Shown in pieces: positions 37,358 to 46,316 of a stretch of 64,000 bases of DNA. Location of the stretch: the NCBI GenBank assembly GCA_963850425.1, contig CAWKLF010000003.1:310001-374000 (forward strand). Direction: 5' to 3'. Both the position numbers and the translations under genes were made by a program. This DNA is from Gp1-AA133 sp963850425. Lineage in GTDB: Bacteria > Acidobacteriota > Terriglobia > Terriglobales > Acidobacteriaceae. The notes under the pieces are model-generated. The model did not search any database, was not told the DNA's origin, and worked only from the letters and a program-made list of their open reading frames with translations. Within the stretch, counting starts at the first letter, position 1. Every line of letters starts with the position of its first letter.

Positions 37358-38227
37358 ATGAAGCGAGTAGCGATGATCGGAGCTGTGCTGGCGGTTGCGA
37401 CGTGGAGTTTCGCGCAGGCCGATAGCAAACCCGGAGCGCAACCTGCCGCGCAAACGGGAACGCAGACTCCAGCCCCCGCGCTGGGAAAACGTCCACCGCA
37501 GGCGAAGACTCAGCCCGAGTATGAGGCCTACAAAACCGCTGTCGCGTTGACGGACGCTGCCGCGGCCGAGAAGGCAGCCGATGATTTCGCCGCGAAGTTT
37601 CCAGACAGCGAACTGCGCGTCATGCTTTTCAAGTCGGCGATGCGCGCCAGCCAGCGGGCCGGCAACTCCGACAAGATCATTGAACTGGGCCGGAAGGGTC
37701 TTGCGCTCGATGCGGATGATCCGGAGCTGCTCGTGACGGTGGCCAGCGAACTCGCGGAAAAGACGCGCGACACCGATCTCGACAAAGATCAGCGGCTGGA
37801 CGAGGCCATGAAGATGGCGCAGAAGTCGCTGCAGTCTGTCGACACCGACATCTCAATTCCGCCGAACACTCCGCAAGAACAGGTGGACGCATACAAAGGC
37901 CAACTGCGCTCTTTTGCCTACTCGATCATTGGTACGCTGGAGTTCAAGAAGGACAACTTTACGGCTGCGGAAACGGATCTGCGCAAGTCGGTGGATGCTT
38001 ACCCGTCGCAGCCTGATCCGGTCGTGGTATTGCGGCTTGCCATTTCGCTGGATCGCCAGGGCAAGTATCCCGAGGCGTTAAAAGAAGCGAATCATGCCGT
38101 GGAGTTGACGCAGGAAGCTACCAGTGCGGGCAAGCTGGCGCGCCAGGAGCGCGACCGCCTGAACCAACTGGTGGGGGGAAATGCGGCAGCCCCCAAACCA
38201 GCCGCCTCCGATCAGCCGAAGAACTGA
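37358..38227 (+). CDS. Secreted TPR-like protein
   Basis: The 289-residue product starts with a signal peptide (MKRVAMIGAVLAVATWSFAQ), then a Pro/Ala/Gln-rich linker, then TPR-like helices, for example FTAAETDLRKSVDAYPSQPD and YPEALKEANHAVELTQEA. It is 45 bases downstream of the preceding gene, with a good ribosome binding site (AAGGAGAG), and 62 bases before rnc. Function unknown; location periplasmic. Confidence 0.75.
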   Translation: MKRVAMIGAVLAVATWSFAQADSKPGAQPAAQTGTQTPAPALGKRPPQAKTQPEYEAYKTAVALTDAAAAEKAADDFAAKFPDSELRVMLFKSAMRASQRAGNSDKIIELGRKGLALDADDPELLVTVASELAEKTRDTDLDKDQRLDEAMKMAQKSLQSVDTDISIPPNTPQEQVDAYKGQLRSFAYSIIGTLEFKKDNFTAAETDLRKSVDAYPSQPDPVVVLRLAISLDRQGKYPEALKEANHAVELTQEATSAGKLARQERDRLNQLVGGNAAAPKPAASDQPKN

Positions 38228-38289
38228 CGGATTCAGTAAGACTTGTGGGGCAGGAGAATCTTGGATAGTCTTGCCCGCCCCGAATCTGC

Positions 38290-39090
38290 ATGAAAGTCAA
38301 AGAAATCGCGGCGCTGGAAAGTCTGTTGGGTTATCACTTCCAGCGTCCGGAACTTCTCGACCAGGCTCTCACTCACAGTTCTCAAGCACGGGAACTCGAG
38401 GCATTGCAGCCGGTGAAAACCGGCGTTCGTCCCGGAGATAACGAACAACTTGAGTTTCTCGGGGATGCTGTGCTCGCGCTGGTGACCGGGGAAGAACTCT
38501 TTCGCCGTTTTCCAACTTTCCGGGAAGGCGAACTCTCGAAATTACGCGCTCACCTGGTAAGCGAACGGCATCTTATTCAAGTTGCGCAGAACCTGAGCGT
38601 GGGAAATTACCTGCGGCTGGGCCGGGGAGAAGAAAAGAGCGGAGGTCGGAGCAAGACCGCCCTGTTGGTGGACGCATTTGAAGCGGTGCTCGCTGCCTTG
38701 TATCTGGACGGCGGCCTGGAAATAGCGCGGGGGTTCATTCTGAAAACCGTGATCGCCCCCGAACTGGAACGCATGAACCCGGCCAGCGGCGGCGTGCCGG
38801 TCATGGATTTCAAATCGGCATTGCAGGAAAATCTGCAGGCTACCGGACGACAGGCATTTTACGTACTCGTGAAGGAAGTGGGACCGGAGCATAGCAAGAC
38901 ATTTACGGTCGAAGTCAGGCTTTCCGCGCCGGGGCAGACCAAAGTTGAGTTCGTCGGGCGGGCCGAGGGCACCACGAAGAAGAAAGCGGAACAGGACGCG
39001 GCCCGGCAGGTGCTCGAGTATCTGGCCGCATTTCCGGGAGCGGCTGAAGGCAAGGACGTTCAGAAGCAGTCGACGCCGCCTACCCAATGA
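38290..39090 (+). CDS. rnc: Ribonuclease III
   Basis: RNase III cuts double-stranded RNA, processing rRNA precursors and structured mRNAs. The catalytic signature NEQLEFLGDAVLALV and the second acidic site DAFEAVLAALYLDGG are present, followed by a double-stranded RNA-binding domain (KSALQENLQATGRQAFYVLV, then KKKAEQDAARQVLEYL). A 20-residue polar tail follows. Length 266 is slightly long. The stop overlaps the start of the first lepB by ATGA. Confidence 0.96.
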   Translation: MKVKEIAALESLLGYHFQRPELLDQALTHSSQARELEALQPVKTGVRPGDNEQLEFLGDAVLALVTGEELFRRFPTFREGELSKLRAHLVSERHLIQVAQNLSVGNYLRLGRGEEKSGGRSKTALLVDAFEAVLAALYLDGGLEIARGFILKTVIAPELERMNPASGGVPVMDFKSALQENLQATGRQAFYVLVKEVGPEHSKTFTVEVRLSAPGQTKVEFVGRAEGTTKKKAEQDAARQVLEYLAAFPGAAEGKDVQKQSTPPTQ

Positions 39091-39839
39091 TGACGTCTTC
39101 CAAGCCGGGTCATGAAAACAGCACGGACTGGTTAACTTCCACGCAGTCGCTGCTGGCCACGGTCGTAATTGCGGTGTTCGTCATCACCTACATCGTCCAA
39201 GCGTTCCAGATCCCGTCAGTCTCGATGCAGAACACGCTGCTCATCGGCGATTACCTGCTGGTGGACAAGCTGTGCTACGGCGGCAGCGGCAACCTGTTCA
39301 TTCCTTACCGCCCGATCCGCCGCGGCGACATCATCGTGTTCCACTATCCTGTGAACCCGTCGCAACATTTCGTCAAAAGAGTCATCGGCGTGCCCGGCGA
39401 CCGCATTCATCTGATCAACAAGCGGGTTTTTGTGAATGGGGTACCTCTGCCCGAACCCTACGTGCGCTATTTCAAGCCGGAGCGAAATTTTTTTCGCGAT
39501 GATTTTCCGCGTCTCGACGTGCTGGACCCTGGCATCAATGCCGACTGGTGGGTACAGATGCCGAAACTTGTGGAAGACGGACAATTGATTGTCCCGGAGG
39601 GTCATTATTTCGCGATGGGCGACAACCGCGACGACAGTTCCGATAGCCGCTATTGGGGATTCGTGCCAAGGGAAAACATTGTGGGGCGGCCCTTGCTGAT
39701 CTACTGGTCGATTCGCGACCTGGATAGCGACTTGCCAATTCCCGCATCCATGGGTGATAGACTCTATCATTTCGCGTACGCGGTGACTCATTTCTTCCAG
39801 ATCACGCGCTGGGACCGCACTTTTCGCGTCGTTAGCTGA
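39087..39839 (+). CDS. lepB: Signal peptidase I (first copy)
   Basis: This membrane protease removes signal peptides on the periplasmic side. It has one N-terminal helix (LLATVVIAVFVITYIVQAF), the catalytic Ser in PSVSMQNTLLIGD, the general-base Lys in FVKRVIGVPGD, and box E MGDNRDDSSDSRYWGFV. Length 250. There is a possible second in-frame Met. It overlaps rnc by four bases and is followed by a second copy 37 bases on; the two share the same motifs and probably arose by tandem duplication. Confidence 0.94.
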   Translation: MMTSSKPGHENSTDWLTSTQSLLATVVIAVFVITYIVQAFQIPSVSMQNTLLIGDYLLVDKLCYGGSGNLFIPYRPIRRGDIIVFHYPVNPSQHFVKRVIGVPGDRIHLINKRVFVNGVPLPEPYVRYFKPERNFFRDDFPRLDVLDPGINADWWVQMPKLVEDGQLIVPEGHYFAMGDNRDDSSDSRYWGFVPRENIVGRPLLIYWSIRDLDSDLPIPASMGDRLYHFAYAVTHFFQITRWDRTFRVVS

Positions 39840-39876
39840 CGGCAGTTAAAGTCACTTTTGGATCCGAAAACCAGAC

Positions 39877-40644
39877 ATGGCTAAGAAAGACAATCCTCCG
39901 GAAGAGAAACAGAAAGAAACTACCGTCGAGTTTCTTGCTTCGTTGGCCGCAGTGCTGGTCACGGGGCTTTTCATTATTACGTTCATCCTTCAGGCCTTTG
40001 AGATCCCTTCCAGTTCCATGGAAGACACCCTCCTCATTGGCGACCACGTTTTCGTAAACCGCGAGCAGTTCGCTCCGAAGACAAAATGGATGGGGCCGCT
40101 GCTTCCTTATCGCGATATCAGGCGCGGCGACATTGTCGTGTTCCTGTCCCCCGCGGAGCCGGGACTGTATGTTGTGAAAAGGATCATGGGGGTTCCGGGC
40201 GACCGTCTTCACCTGCGCGATGGAGCGGTATACCGCAACGGCGAAAAGCTGCCCGAGAACTACGTGATGCACAAGGGACCGCTTTTTTACGATCCTTATC
40301 GCGATAACTTCCCTGCCGTGCCTCCGTCGGACGCTTATAACGTCTCTCCCGATTGGCAACTGCAGATGCGTTCGCATGTTGAGGGCGATGACATCGTGGT
40401 CCCAGCGGATAGTTACTTTGGCATGGGCGATAACCGCGACGTGAGCCTGGACAGCCGCTACTGGGGATTCATTCCGAAAGAGAATGTCATTGGCCGGCCG
40501 ATGTTTGTGTACTGGTCGTTCAACACTCCGGCGGACCAATATCGACATACCGATTTCAGCGAGCGCATCGGATTTCTCGTCCACGTTGCGATCCACTTCT
40601 TTGACCAGACGCGGTGGCGCCGCACCTTCCGGTTAGTCCAGTGA
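39877..40644 (+). CDS. lepB: Signal peptidase I (second copy)
   Basis: This copy has 255 residues, with an N-terminal helix (VEFLASLAAVLVTGLFIITFI), the Ser in PSSSMEDTLLIGD, the Lys in YVVKRIMGVPGD and box E MGDNRDVSLDSRYWGF. Its differences from the first copy are mainly in the region between Lys and box E, which is where substrate preference could differ. The stop overlaps the AsmA-like start by GTGA. Confidence 0.94.
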   Translation: MAKKDNPPEEKQKETTVEFLASLAAVLVTGLFIITFILQAFEIPSSSMEDTLLIGDHVFVNREQFAPKTKWMGPLLPYRDIRRGDIVVFLSPAEPGLYVVKRIMGVPGDRLHLRDGAVYRNGEKLPENYVMHKGPLFYDPYRDNFPAVPPSDAYNVSPDWQLQMRSHVEGDDIVVPADSYFGMGDNRDVSLDSRYWGFIPKENVIGRPMFVYWSFNTPADQYRHTDFSERIGFLVHVAIHFFDQTRWRRTFRLVQ

Positions 40645-43160
40645 AGCTGCGATCCAAGCGACGTTGGATTCTGGCGGCCGGGGCCGTGATCCTCGCCTTG
40701 TTCCTCGTAAGGCCCGGGGCAATGCGTCTCAAGACGCGGATCGCGGCATCGATCGGAAGTACAGTGCAGCGGCGCGTGGAGATCAGCAACGTACACCTTC
40801 ATCTGCTTCCAGCGCCGGGTTTTGATCTCGACGGGTTTGTGGTCTATGACGATCCGGCGTTTGGGGCCGAACCGGTCTTGCGCGCCCAGGAAGTGACCGC
40901 GTTGCTTCGCTTGAGTTCGCTGCTGCGCGGGCGCATGGAAATCTCGAGACTGAGCCTGACCGAGCCGAGCCTTAACCTGGTTCGCCGCGATGATGGGCGC
41001 TGGAACATTGAAAACTTCCTCGAGCGTACGGCCCAGATTGCCGCGGCCCCTACGGGCAAGGCGGCCTCGGAAAGGCGTCCGGCTTTCCCTTACATTGAAG
41101 CGGATCGCGGGCGGATCAACTTTAAATTCGGGCCGGAGAAGAAACCGTTCGCCATCACCGACGCAAAGTACGCTTTCTGGCAGGATTCCGAGAATAGCTG
41201 GGGCATGCGCTTGCGCGGCCAGCCGGTGCGCTCGGATATGAATCTGAGTGACACGGGTCTTGTGAAAGTAAGTGGAGAATGGCAGCGGGCACATTCACTG
41301 TATGAGACGCCGGTTCAGTTCAGCATGCAGTGGGAGGGTGGGCAACTGGGGCAGCTCAGCAAGTTTCTGTCGGGAGAAGACCGGGGATGGCGGGGGACGG
41401 TTCGCACGTCGCTGGAATTTTCGGGGACGCCGTCGAATCTGCTGGTGCGCGCCGACGGCGTGCTGCAGGACTTCCGCCGGTACGACATCGCGGGAACTCC
41501 GCCGCTTGACCTGAAGACGCACTGTGAAGCGCATTACGAAGTCGCGCAACGGAGCCTGCGAGAGCTTGCCTGTCTGAGCCCGCTAGGGGCTGGCTCGCTT
41601 TCAGTGACGGGAGAAGCGTCGAACTTCCTGGGGCAGCGACGGTATGCGGTTCACGTGATCGCGGCCCGAATTCCGCTGCAGAGTATTCTGACAGTGGCTC
41701 GCCGGGCCAAGAAAGATTTGCCCAATGACTTGCGGGCCGCAGGCACGATGGACGCAACGTTCGACGCGCGTTCGAATGAGGTAGGCAAACCTGTTTTCGA
41801 GGGCGGCGGCCGGACCAGCGATTTCCGTCTAATCTCCGAGAGCAACAAGACGGATTTGCCGTTCGATGTGATTCCCTTCTCGCTCGTATCCGGACTGCAA
41901 GAGGCCGGGAAAAGGGCACACGCGCGAGCGGATGTTGTCGCGCTGCGCGAGCCCGATGAACCATATTTATCCCTCGGACCGGTCTCCATAAAATTGGGCC
42001 GCCCTTCGCCCACGGTATTTCAGGGGTGGGTCGCACGCAGCGGCTACAACATCTCCGTGAGGGGGGATGCCGACGTTCGGCGACTCATACAGGTGGCGCG
42101 GGCGGCGGGTGTCCCGGCGATGCGTCCCTCCGCCACCGGCGCAACAAGGGTGGACTTGGAGATGTCCGGAGTATGGTCAGGGTTTCCGAGTCCAACAATC
42201 ACCGGGACAGCGGAAATTCATGCCGTGCAGGCTGAAATCCGCGGGCTCAACGGACCACTTGAAATTTCGTCCGCACGGGTTGTACTCAGCGATTCCGAAA
42301 CCCGGGTCGAAGGAATCTCGGCCATGGTGGCCGGGACCCGGTGGTCCGGTTTCCTGTCCCTTGCACGACGGTGCCCTGCTCCCTGCGCATTAAAATTTGA
42401 TTTGCGCGCGGATAAGATTTCTACCGATCAGTGGAATGAGTTGCTGAACCCCAATCCTCCTGAGCGCCCCTGGTACCGGTTTTCGTCGAAGTCATCCACC
42501 AATGGACCATCTTTTCTCGTCGATATTCGGGCAACCGGAACGATCGCGGCTGATCGGGTTGTGATTCGAAATCTACAGGCGGAGCGAGTGAGCGCGAAGG
42601 CGGAGTTGGACCGTGGACAGCTTCGGCTATGGGATCTTCGCGCCGACGTTTTCGGCGGGAAGCATCGCGGCGAGTGGCGTTTGGATTTCACGGCTAAAGC
42701 TCCGGTTTATTCCGGTTCGGGAACGATTGATTCCGCCGCGTTGAAGCAAGTGGCCGAAACCATGGACGAACCCTGGATCACGGGGACGGCGAGCGCCAAG
42801 TATCAGATTGAACTGGCGGGTTTCTCGACCGCCGAGCTGATTGATTCCGCGAAGGGCGACCTCCATTTCAACATGCGTGACGGAATTTTCCCGCATGTTC
42901 TGGTGTCCTCTGCACCTTTGCAGGTTCGCCATTTCAACGGGACCATCACAATTCGCAAGGGTCAGATCGAAATGGAGCAAGCTGCTCTCGAGTCGTCGAC
43001 CACGAGTTACTCGGTCACGGGGAAAGCGTCCGCTAAGCGGAAACTGGATTTCAAGCTGGTGCCGGAAGGATCCGCCGGACTGACGGTGACCGGGACACTT
43101 GCCGAGCCTCGTGTCACCACGATTCGCCGGGGCGAAACGCAAACTGCGCTGAAGCAGTGA
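40641..43160 (+). CDS. AsmA-family protein (large inner-membrane anchored)
   Basis: AsmA-like proteins are anchored in the inner membrane and have a long periplasmic part linked to lipid transport or outer-membrane biogenesis. The 839-residue product begins with basic residues and a helix (WILAAGAVILALFLV), then an AsmA N-terminal region (RVEISNVHLHLLPAPGFDLD). It has long beta-rich repeats, and an AsmA C-terminal-like segment toward the end (GDLHFNMRDGIFPHVLV). The GTG at 40641 is taken as start because it overlaps the lepB stop. The neighbourhood (rnc, lepB, lepB) suggests one operon. Confidence 0.82.
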   Translation: MKLRSKRRWILAAGAVILALFLVRPGAMRLKTRIAASIGSTVQRRVEISNVHLHLLPAPGFDLDGFVVYDDPAFGAEPVLRAQEVTALLRLSSLLRGRMEISRLSLTEPSLNLVRRDDGRWNIENFLERTAQIAAAPTGKAASERRPAFPYIEADRGRINFKFGPEKKPFAITDAKYAFWQDSENSWGMRLRGQPVRSDMNLSDTGLVKVSGEWQRAHSLYETPVQFSMQWEGGQLGQLSKFLSGEDRGWRGTVRTSLEFSGTPSNLLVRADGVLQDFRRYDIAGTPPLDLKTHCEAHYEVAQRSLRELACLSPLGAGSLSVTGEASNFLGQRRYAVHVIAARIPLQSILTVARRAKKDLPNDLRAAGTMDATFDARSNEVGKPVFEGGGRTSDFRLISESNKTDLPFDVIPFSLVSGLQEAGKRAHARADVVALREPDEPYLSLGPVSIKLGRPSPTVFQGWVARSGYNISVRGDADVRRLIQVARAAGVPAMRPSATGATRVDLEMSGVWSGFPSPTITGTAEIHAVQAEIRGLNGPLEISSARVVLSDSETRVEGISAMVAGTRWSGFLSLARRCPAPCALKFDLRADKISTDQWNELLNPNPPERPWYRFSSKSSTNGPSFLVDIRATGTIAADRVVIRNLQAERVSAKAELDRGQLRLWDLRADVFGGKHRGEWRLDFTAKAPVYSGSGTIDSAALKQVAETMDEPWITGTASAKYQIELAGFSTAELIDSAKGDLHFNMRDGIFPHVLVSSAPLQVRHFNGTITIRKGQIEMEQAALESSTTSYSVTGKASAKRKLDFKLVPEGSAGLTVTGTLAEPRVTTIRRGETQTALKQ

Positions 43161-43246
43161 TCGCCCGCCTCAAGCGTTGACTCTTCCAATTGCGGGCTGG
43201 AACGACTCTCCTGGTTCGAAGTTTCTGTCATAATCGACTTAAGGTC

Positions 43247-45421
43247 ATGAAAGTCACCTTCGCCATGCTGCGAGACCGAGTGGAGCGGCGAGGCCTGTGG
43301 CCACACACACGTGTGGCGTGGGGCGCGTGGTATACGCTGGGGCTGGCACTGGCGCTATTTCTTCTGCAAAAGCTGGTAGCGGCATCCAGAGTTTCGTCGG
43401 GCGCGACACTGGGCGGCTGGGTAAGTTTCCTTAGCTTCCTCTCCATCTTCTTTTTCGCGATCCTGGCATTCCGCTTTCTCAAGGCCAAGATTCTGTGGCG
43501 GCTGCGGAACCGGCTGATCGTCACCTACATGTTCATCGGCGTGGTCCCGACACTGCTCCTGATTGGCATGACGTTCGTGACTCTTTACCTTCTGGCGGGG
43601 CAGTTTGCCAACTTCGTGGTGATTTCTGAAATCCACCTGCAGATGGAGCACGTGGAATCGGTGAACTCGGCGATCGCGAATGAGTTGGGGGTACGACTGG
43701 ATCGAGGCGAGGCGCCCACGGTTGCACTGCTCGAGAGCCTGCGCAAGACAGATGTGATCGGGAGGCATCGCGACGTCTGCGCGTGGTACGGAGCCAAGCC
43801 GCTTCCGATGTGCGGCGACCCCAAGGGAGGTACTCCGTTTTCGCAACCCTTGTTCGTAACGAAGCCATTGAACGAGATCGTCCGGGACCGCGGAAATTTA
43901 TTTCTGCGAGCAGCGACCGTTCTGCCGGTCCGCGGTGACAAGCTGACGGTAGTCTCCAGCGAGGCTTTGGATGAACCTTTGATGCAGGAGATCGCGAAAG
44001 ACCTGGGCGAGATCACGCTGTATTCCGGCGGCTTCCAGTTGCAGAACGGATCGTCATCAGACAATTCCTCGGCTTCTTCGAAAACGAACCGTTCGGGTGC
44101 ACAGATCAGCGTTCGCGACGACAAGAATGGCGTTGACTCCGACGCGGCGGGGACTCCGCGGGCCCTGTTCACGGCCGGGACAGTGCCCAGCGCGGGCAAC
44201 ATATTCGACCATCAAATCACGTTTGGAACGCCGGTGCCGGTTATTGACTGGAAAAGCGGGGTGCGGGAACAAGACTCGCCGGGCGTCCGGGTGCAAACGC
44301 GCCCATCGGTCCTGTACGGCCGTCTTTTCGCGGCCCTGGGAAATTTCGCCAAGGGCGTGGAAGCGATTCTGCTCATCATCGCGATCGTGCTGGCCATCAT
44401 CGAATTGCTGGCGCTGGTCATTGGCACAAGCCTGAGCCGTTCTATCACCGGGGCGGTGGCCCAGCTGTACAAAGCGACGCAGCACGTCGACCGCGGCGAT
44501 TTCAGCCATCGCATTCCGGTGAAGTCGACCGACCAGCTCGCCCAGCTCGCGCTCTCGTTCAACACCATGACGGCTTCGATTGAAAAGCTCATTATCGAAC
44601 AGAAAGAAAAGCAACGCATGGAGAACGAGTTGGTGATTGCGCAGGAAGTCCAGGCGCAGCTGTTTCCACGAGAAATTTCACAGCTCGACTCGCTTGAAGT
44701 TCACGGATATTGCCGTCCGGCGCGCACGGTGAGCGGCGATTACTACGACTTCCTCACGGTGAGCGGGGACAGACTGATCCTGGCGGCGGGCGACGTGAGC
44801 GGGAAAGGGATTTCGGCGGCGCTGCTGATGGCCACGATTCACTCCGCCGTTCGAGCGTACAGCATCGAGGGAATTCCGATTCTTCGTGCTCCGGTCGCAG
44901 TGGGAGCGGGGCGGGGACGGGCGATGACAGTGGAGTCCCGCTTCGAGGGCGCCGAGGTATCGCCGGGCGCGCTGCTGGCTTTACTCAACCATCAACTCTA
45001 CGAGAGCACTCCTCAAGAAAAATACGCGACCCTTTTCCTGGCGAACTACGACGGCCATTCCAGAAAACTTACTTACAGCAACGGCGGACATCTCCCGCCG
45101 ATCATTATCGCGGAAGATGGCTCGCTGCGACGGCTTGACCAGGGGGGCACCGTGGTTGGCCTGTTCGACAACCTCACGTTCGACGAAGGGCAGGTGCAGC
45201 TCAGGGCCGGAGACATCTTCATCGCCTACAGCGACGGCATCACCGAACCGGAAAATGATTTCGGAGAGTTTGGGGAGCAGAGGCTGCTGGACGTGATCCG
45301 GCAGAATCGTGATCTGCCCCTGGACGACATCACCAGCCTCGTGACTTCGGCGGTGGATGATTGGATCGGTGACAACGAACAGCCGGATGACATCACACTG
45401 GTGCTGGCGCGGGCACGCTAA
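43247..45421 (+). CDS. Membrane PP2C/SpoIIE-type phosphatase with HAMP domain
   Basis: The protein (724 residues from ATG 43247, with AAGG upstream) has N-terminal membrane helices (TLGLALALFLLQKLV, FLSFLSIFFFAILAF, YMFIGVVPTLLLIGMTFVTL), a periplasmic sensing segment, a further helix near 380, a HAMP-like region (TQHVDRGDFSHRIPVKSTDQ), a short coiled coil and a C-terminal SpoIIE domain. SpoIIE metal ligands appear in RTVSGDYYDF, GDVSGKGISAALLMA, YSNGGHLPP and SDGITEPEN. It probably dephosphorylates an anti-sigma-factor antagonist or serves in partner switching; no such partner is in the window. Confidence 0.88.
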   Translation: MKVTFAMLRDRVERRGLWPHTRVAWGAWYTLGLALALFLLQKLVAASRVSSGATLGGWVSFLSFLSIFFFAILAFRFLKAKILWRLRNRLIVTYMFIGVVPTLLLIGMTFVTLYLLAGQFANFVVISEIHLQMEHVESVNSAIANELGVRLDRGEAPTVALLESLRKTDVIGRHRDVCAWYGAKPLPMCGDPKGGTPFSQPLFVTKPLNEIVRDRGNLFLRAATVLPVRGDKLTVVSSEALDEPLMQEIAKDLGEITLYSGGFQLQNGSSSDNSSASSKTNRSGAQISVRDDKNGVDSDAAGTPRALFTAGTVPSAGNIFDHQITFGTPVPVIDWKSGVREQDSPGVRVQTRPSVLYGRLFAALGNFAKGVEAILLIIAIVLAIIELLALVIGTSLSRSITGAVAQLYKATQHVDRGDFSHRIPVKSTDQLAQLALSFNTMTASIEKLIIEQKEKQRMENELVIAQEVQAQLFPREISQLDSLEVHGYCRPARTVSGDYYDFLTVSGDRLILAAGDVSGKGISAALLMATIHSAVRAYSIEGIPILRAPVAVGAGRGRAMTVESRFEGAEVSPGALLALLNHQLYESTPQEKYATLFLANYDGHSRKLTYSNGGHLPPIIIAEDGSLRRLDQGGTVVGLFDNLTFDEGQVQLRAGDIFIAYSDGITEPENDFGEFGEQRLLDVIRQNRDLPLDDITSLVTSAVDDWIGDNEQPDDITLVLARAR

Positions 45422-45438
45422 CGGAAAAGTCAAAAAGG

Positions 45439-45515
45439 TGGGGCGGGAGGGCGGTTTCGAACCACCATCTCCGGGATGGTCTCCCGGCGCATTACCGAAG
45501 CTATGCTACCCCCGC
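45439..45515 (-). tRNA. tRNA-Gly-like gene with aberrant anticodon loop (ACC, no U33)
   Basis: On the minus strand the fold is: acceptor GCGGGGG / CTCCCGC with one G-U, TA, D-arm GCAT / ATGC with GG in the loop, G26, anticodon stem CCGGG / CCCGG, four-base variable loop AGAT, T-arm GGTGG / CCGCC with loop TTCGAAA, and an encoded CCA at 45439-45441. The GCGGG acceptor and C35-C36 suggest glycine. However, the anticodon loop reads AGACCAT: position 33 is G rather than the near-universal U, the anticodon would be ACC, and the discriminator is C rather than U. It may be a degenerate or non-decoding tRNA. Confidence 0.6.
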
Positions 45516-45956
45516 GTGCCATTACATTCGACGTTACGGGACCTTTGTACCGGTGGGTAGATCCCCGCACTGAAAAAGGATCGCTGCAGACCGGACCAAC
45601 AAGCCGGCAAGAGCCCGAGGACGAGTGGCAAGGTCGGCACTGCCGAGCAGGCGTTCAAACTAATGGAGCCGCCTGGTGCTGTCAATAGGGCCGACCGAGT
45701 AGTGAAAAGGGCCCCTTAGGACCTTTCACATTTGCGGCCTCCTGCCAAAGTAGTACTATCGCAGACGCTTTATCCCTAGCGGGTCGAACCTGGGCTTTCT
45801 AGCCTTCTTCGTCCACTGGCGGTTGTGAGGTACCTCACCCCTCGGTGTGGCTCGAGTCACTGCCGCAAACTTCGCGCCAACGTGTAATCGGTTATGGGCT
45901 GGCCTTCGGTTCGCCCGCCCAAGGGATCCCCAAGGTCCTGTCGAGGTACGAAAATC
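45516..45956. other. Intergenic region upstream of the small CxxC protein gene
   Basis: About 440 bases lie between the tRNA-Gly-like gene and the next coding gene. Frames here are short and do not look coding. No terminator, known RNA family (RNase P RNA, tmRNA, 6S) or repeat was recognised. Confidence 0.35.
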
Positions 45957-46211
45957 ATGAGCGATCATCGCGACCACGTGAAGTGCCCGCTGTGCGAGGG
46001 GCAAGGAGAAGTCCGCCGCTCGCAGCTAGTCGAGTTTTTTTCGGATCCGGAACTTAAGAGCAAAATCGATGCCTACCTGGCGGTTGTGGCGCCACCGCAG
46101 GAAGGCCCTGAATTGGTGTGCGCAACGGCGCGCGAGCCGCGCAATTTTCAGAAGGACGTTCACAGCTGGAATCCCCAGCTTCCGATGTGGCAGAGGAGTC
46201 CGAAAGAATGA
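45957..46211 (+). CDS. Small zinc-ribbon-like protein
   Basis: The 84-residue product starts MSDHRDHVKCPLCEGQGEV, where CPLCEGQG resembles one half of a DnaJ-type zinc motif (CxxCxGxG). No second Cys pair follows in this sequence, so metal binding would need a dimer or another ligand. The rest is polar, with LVEFFSDPELKSKIDAYLA. ATG 45957 has GAGG upstream. It lies 105 bases before gdhA. Function unknown. Confidence 0.6.
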   Translation: MSDHRDHVKCPLCEGQGEVRRSQLVEFFSDPELKSKIDAYLAVVAPPQEGPELVCATAREPRNFQKDVHSWNPQLPMWQRSPKE

Positions 46212-46316
46212 TTTTCATCAAGGAATGGACGTGGCCGGCAGGAGGTTTCGCCGGGCAAGGTCCAAAGGTGTAGAGTTACCGACCGCAGCCCTTATACATC
46301 AAGGAGGTTTACCGAT

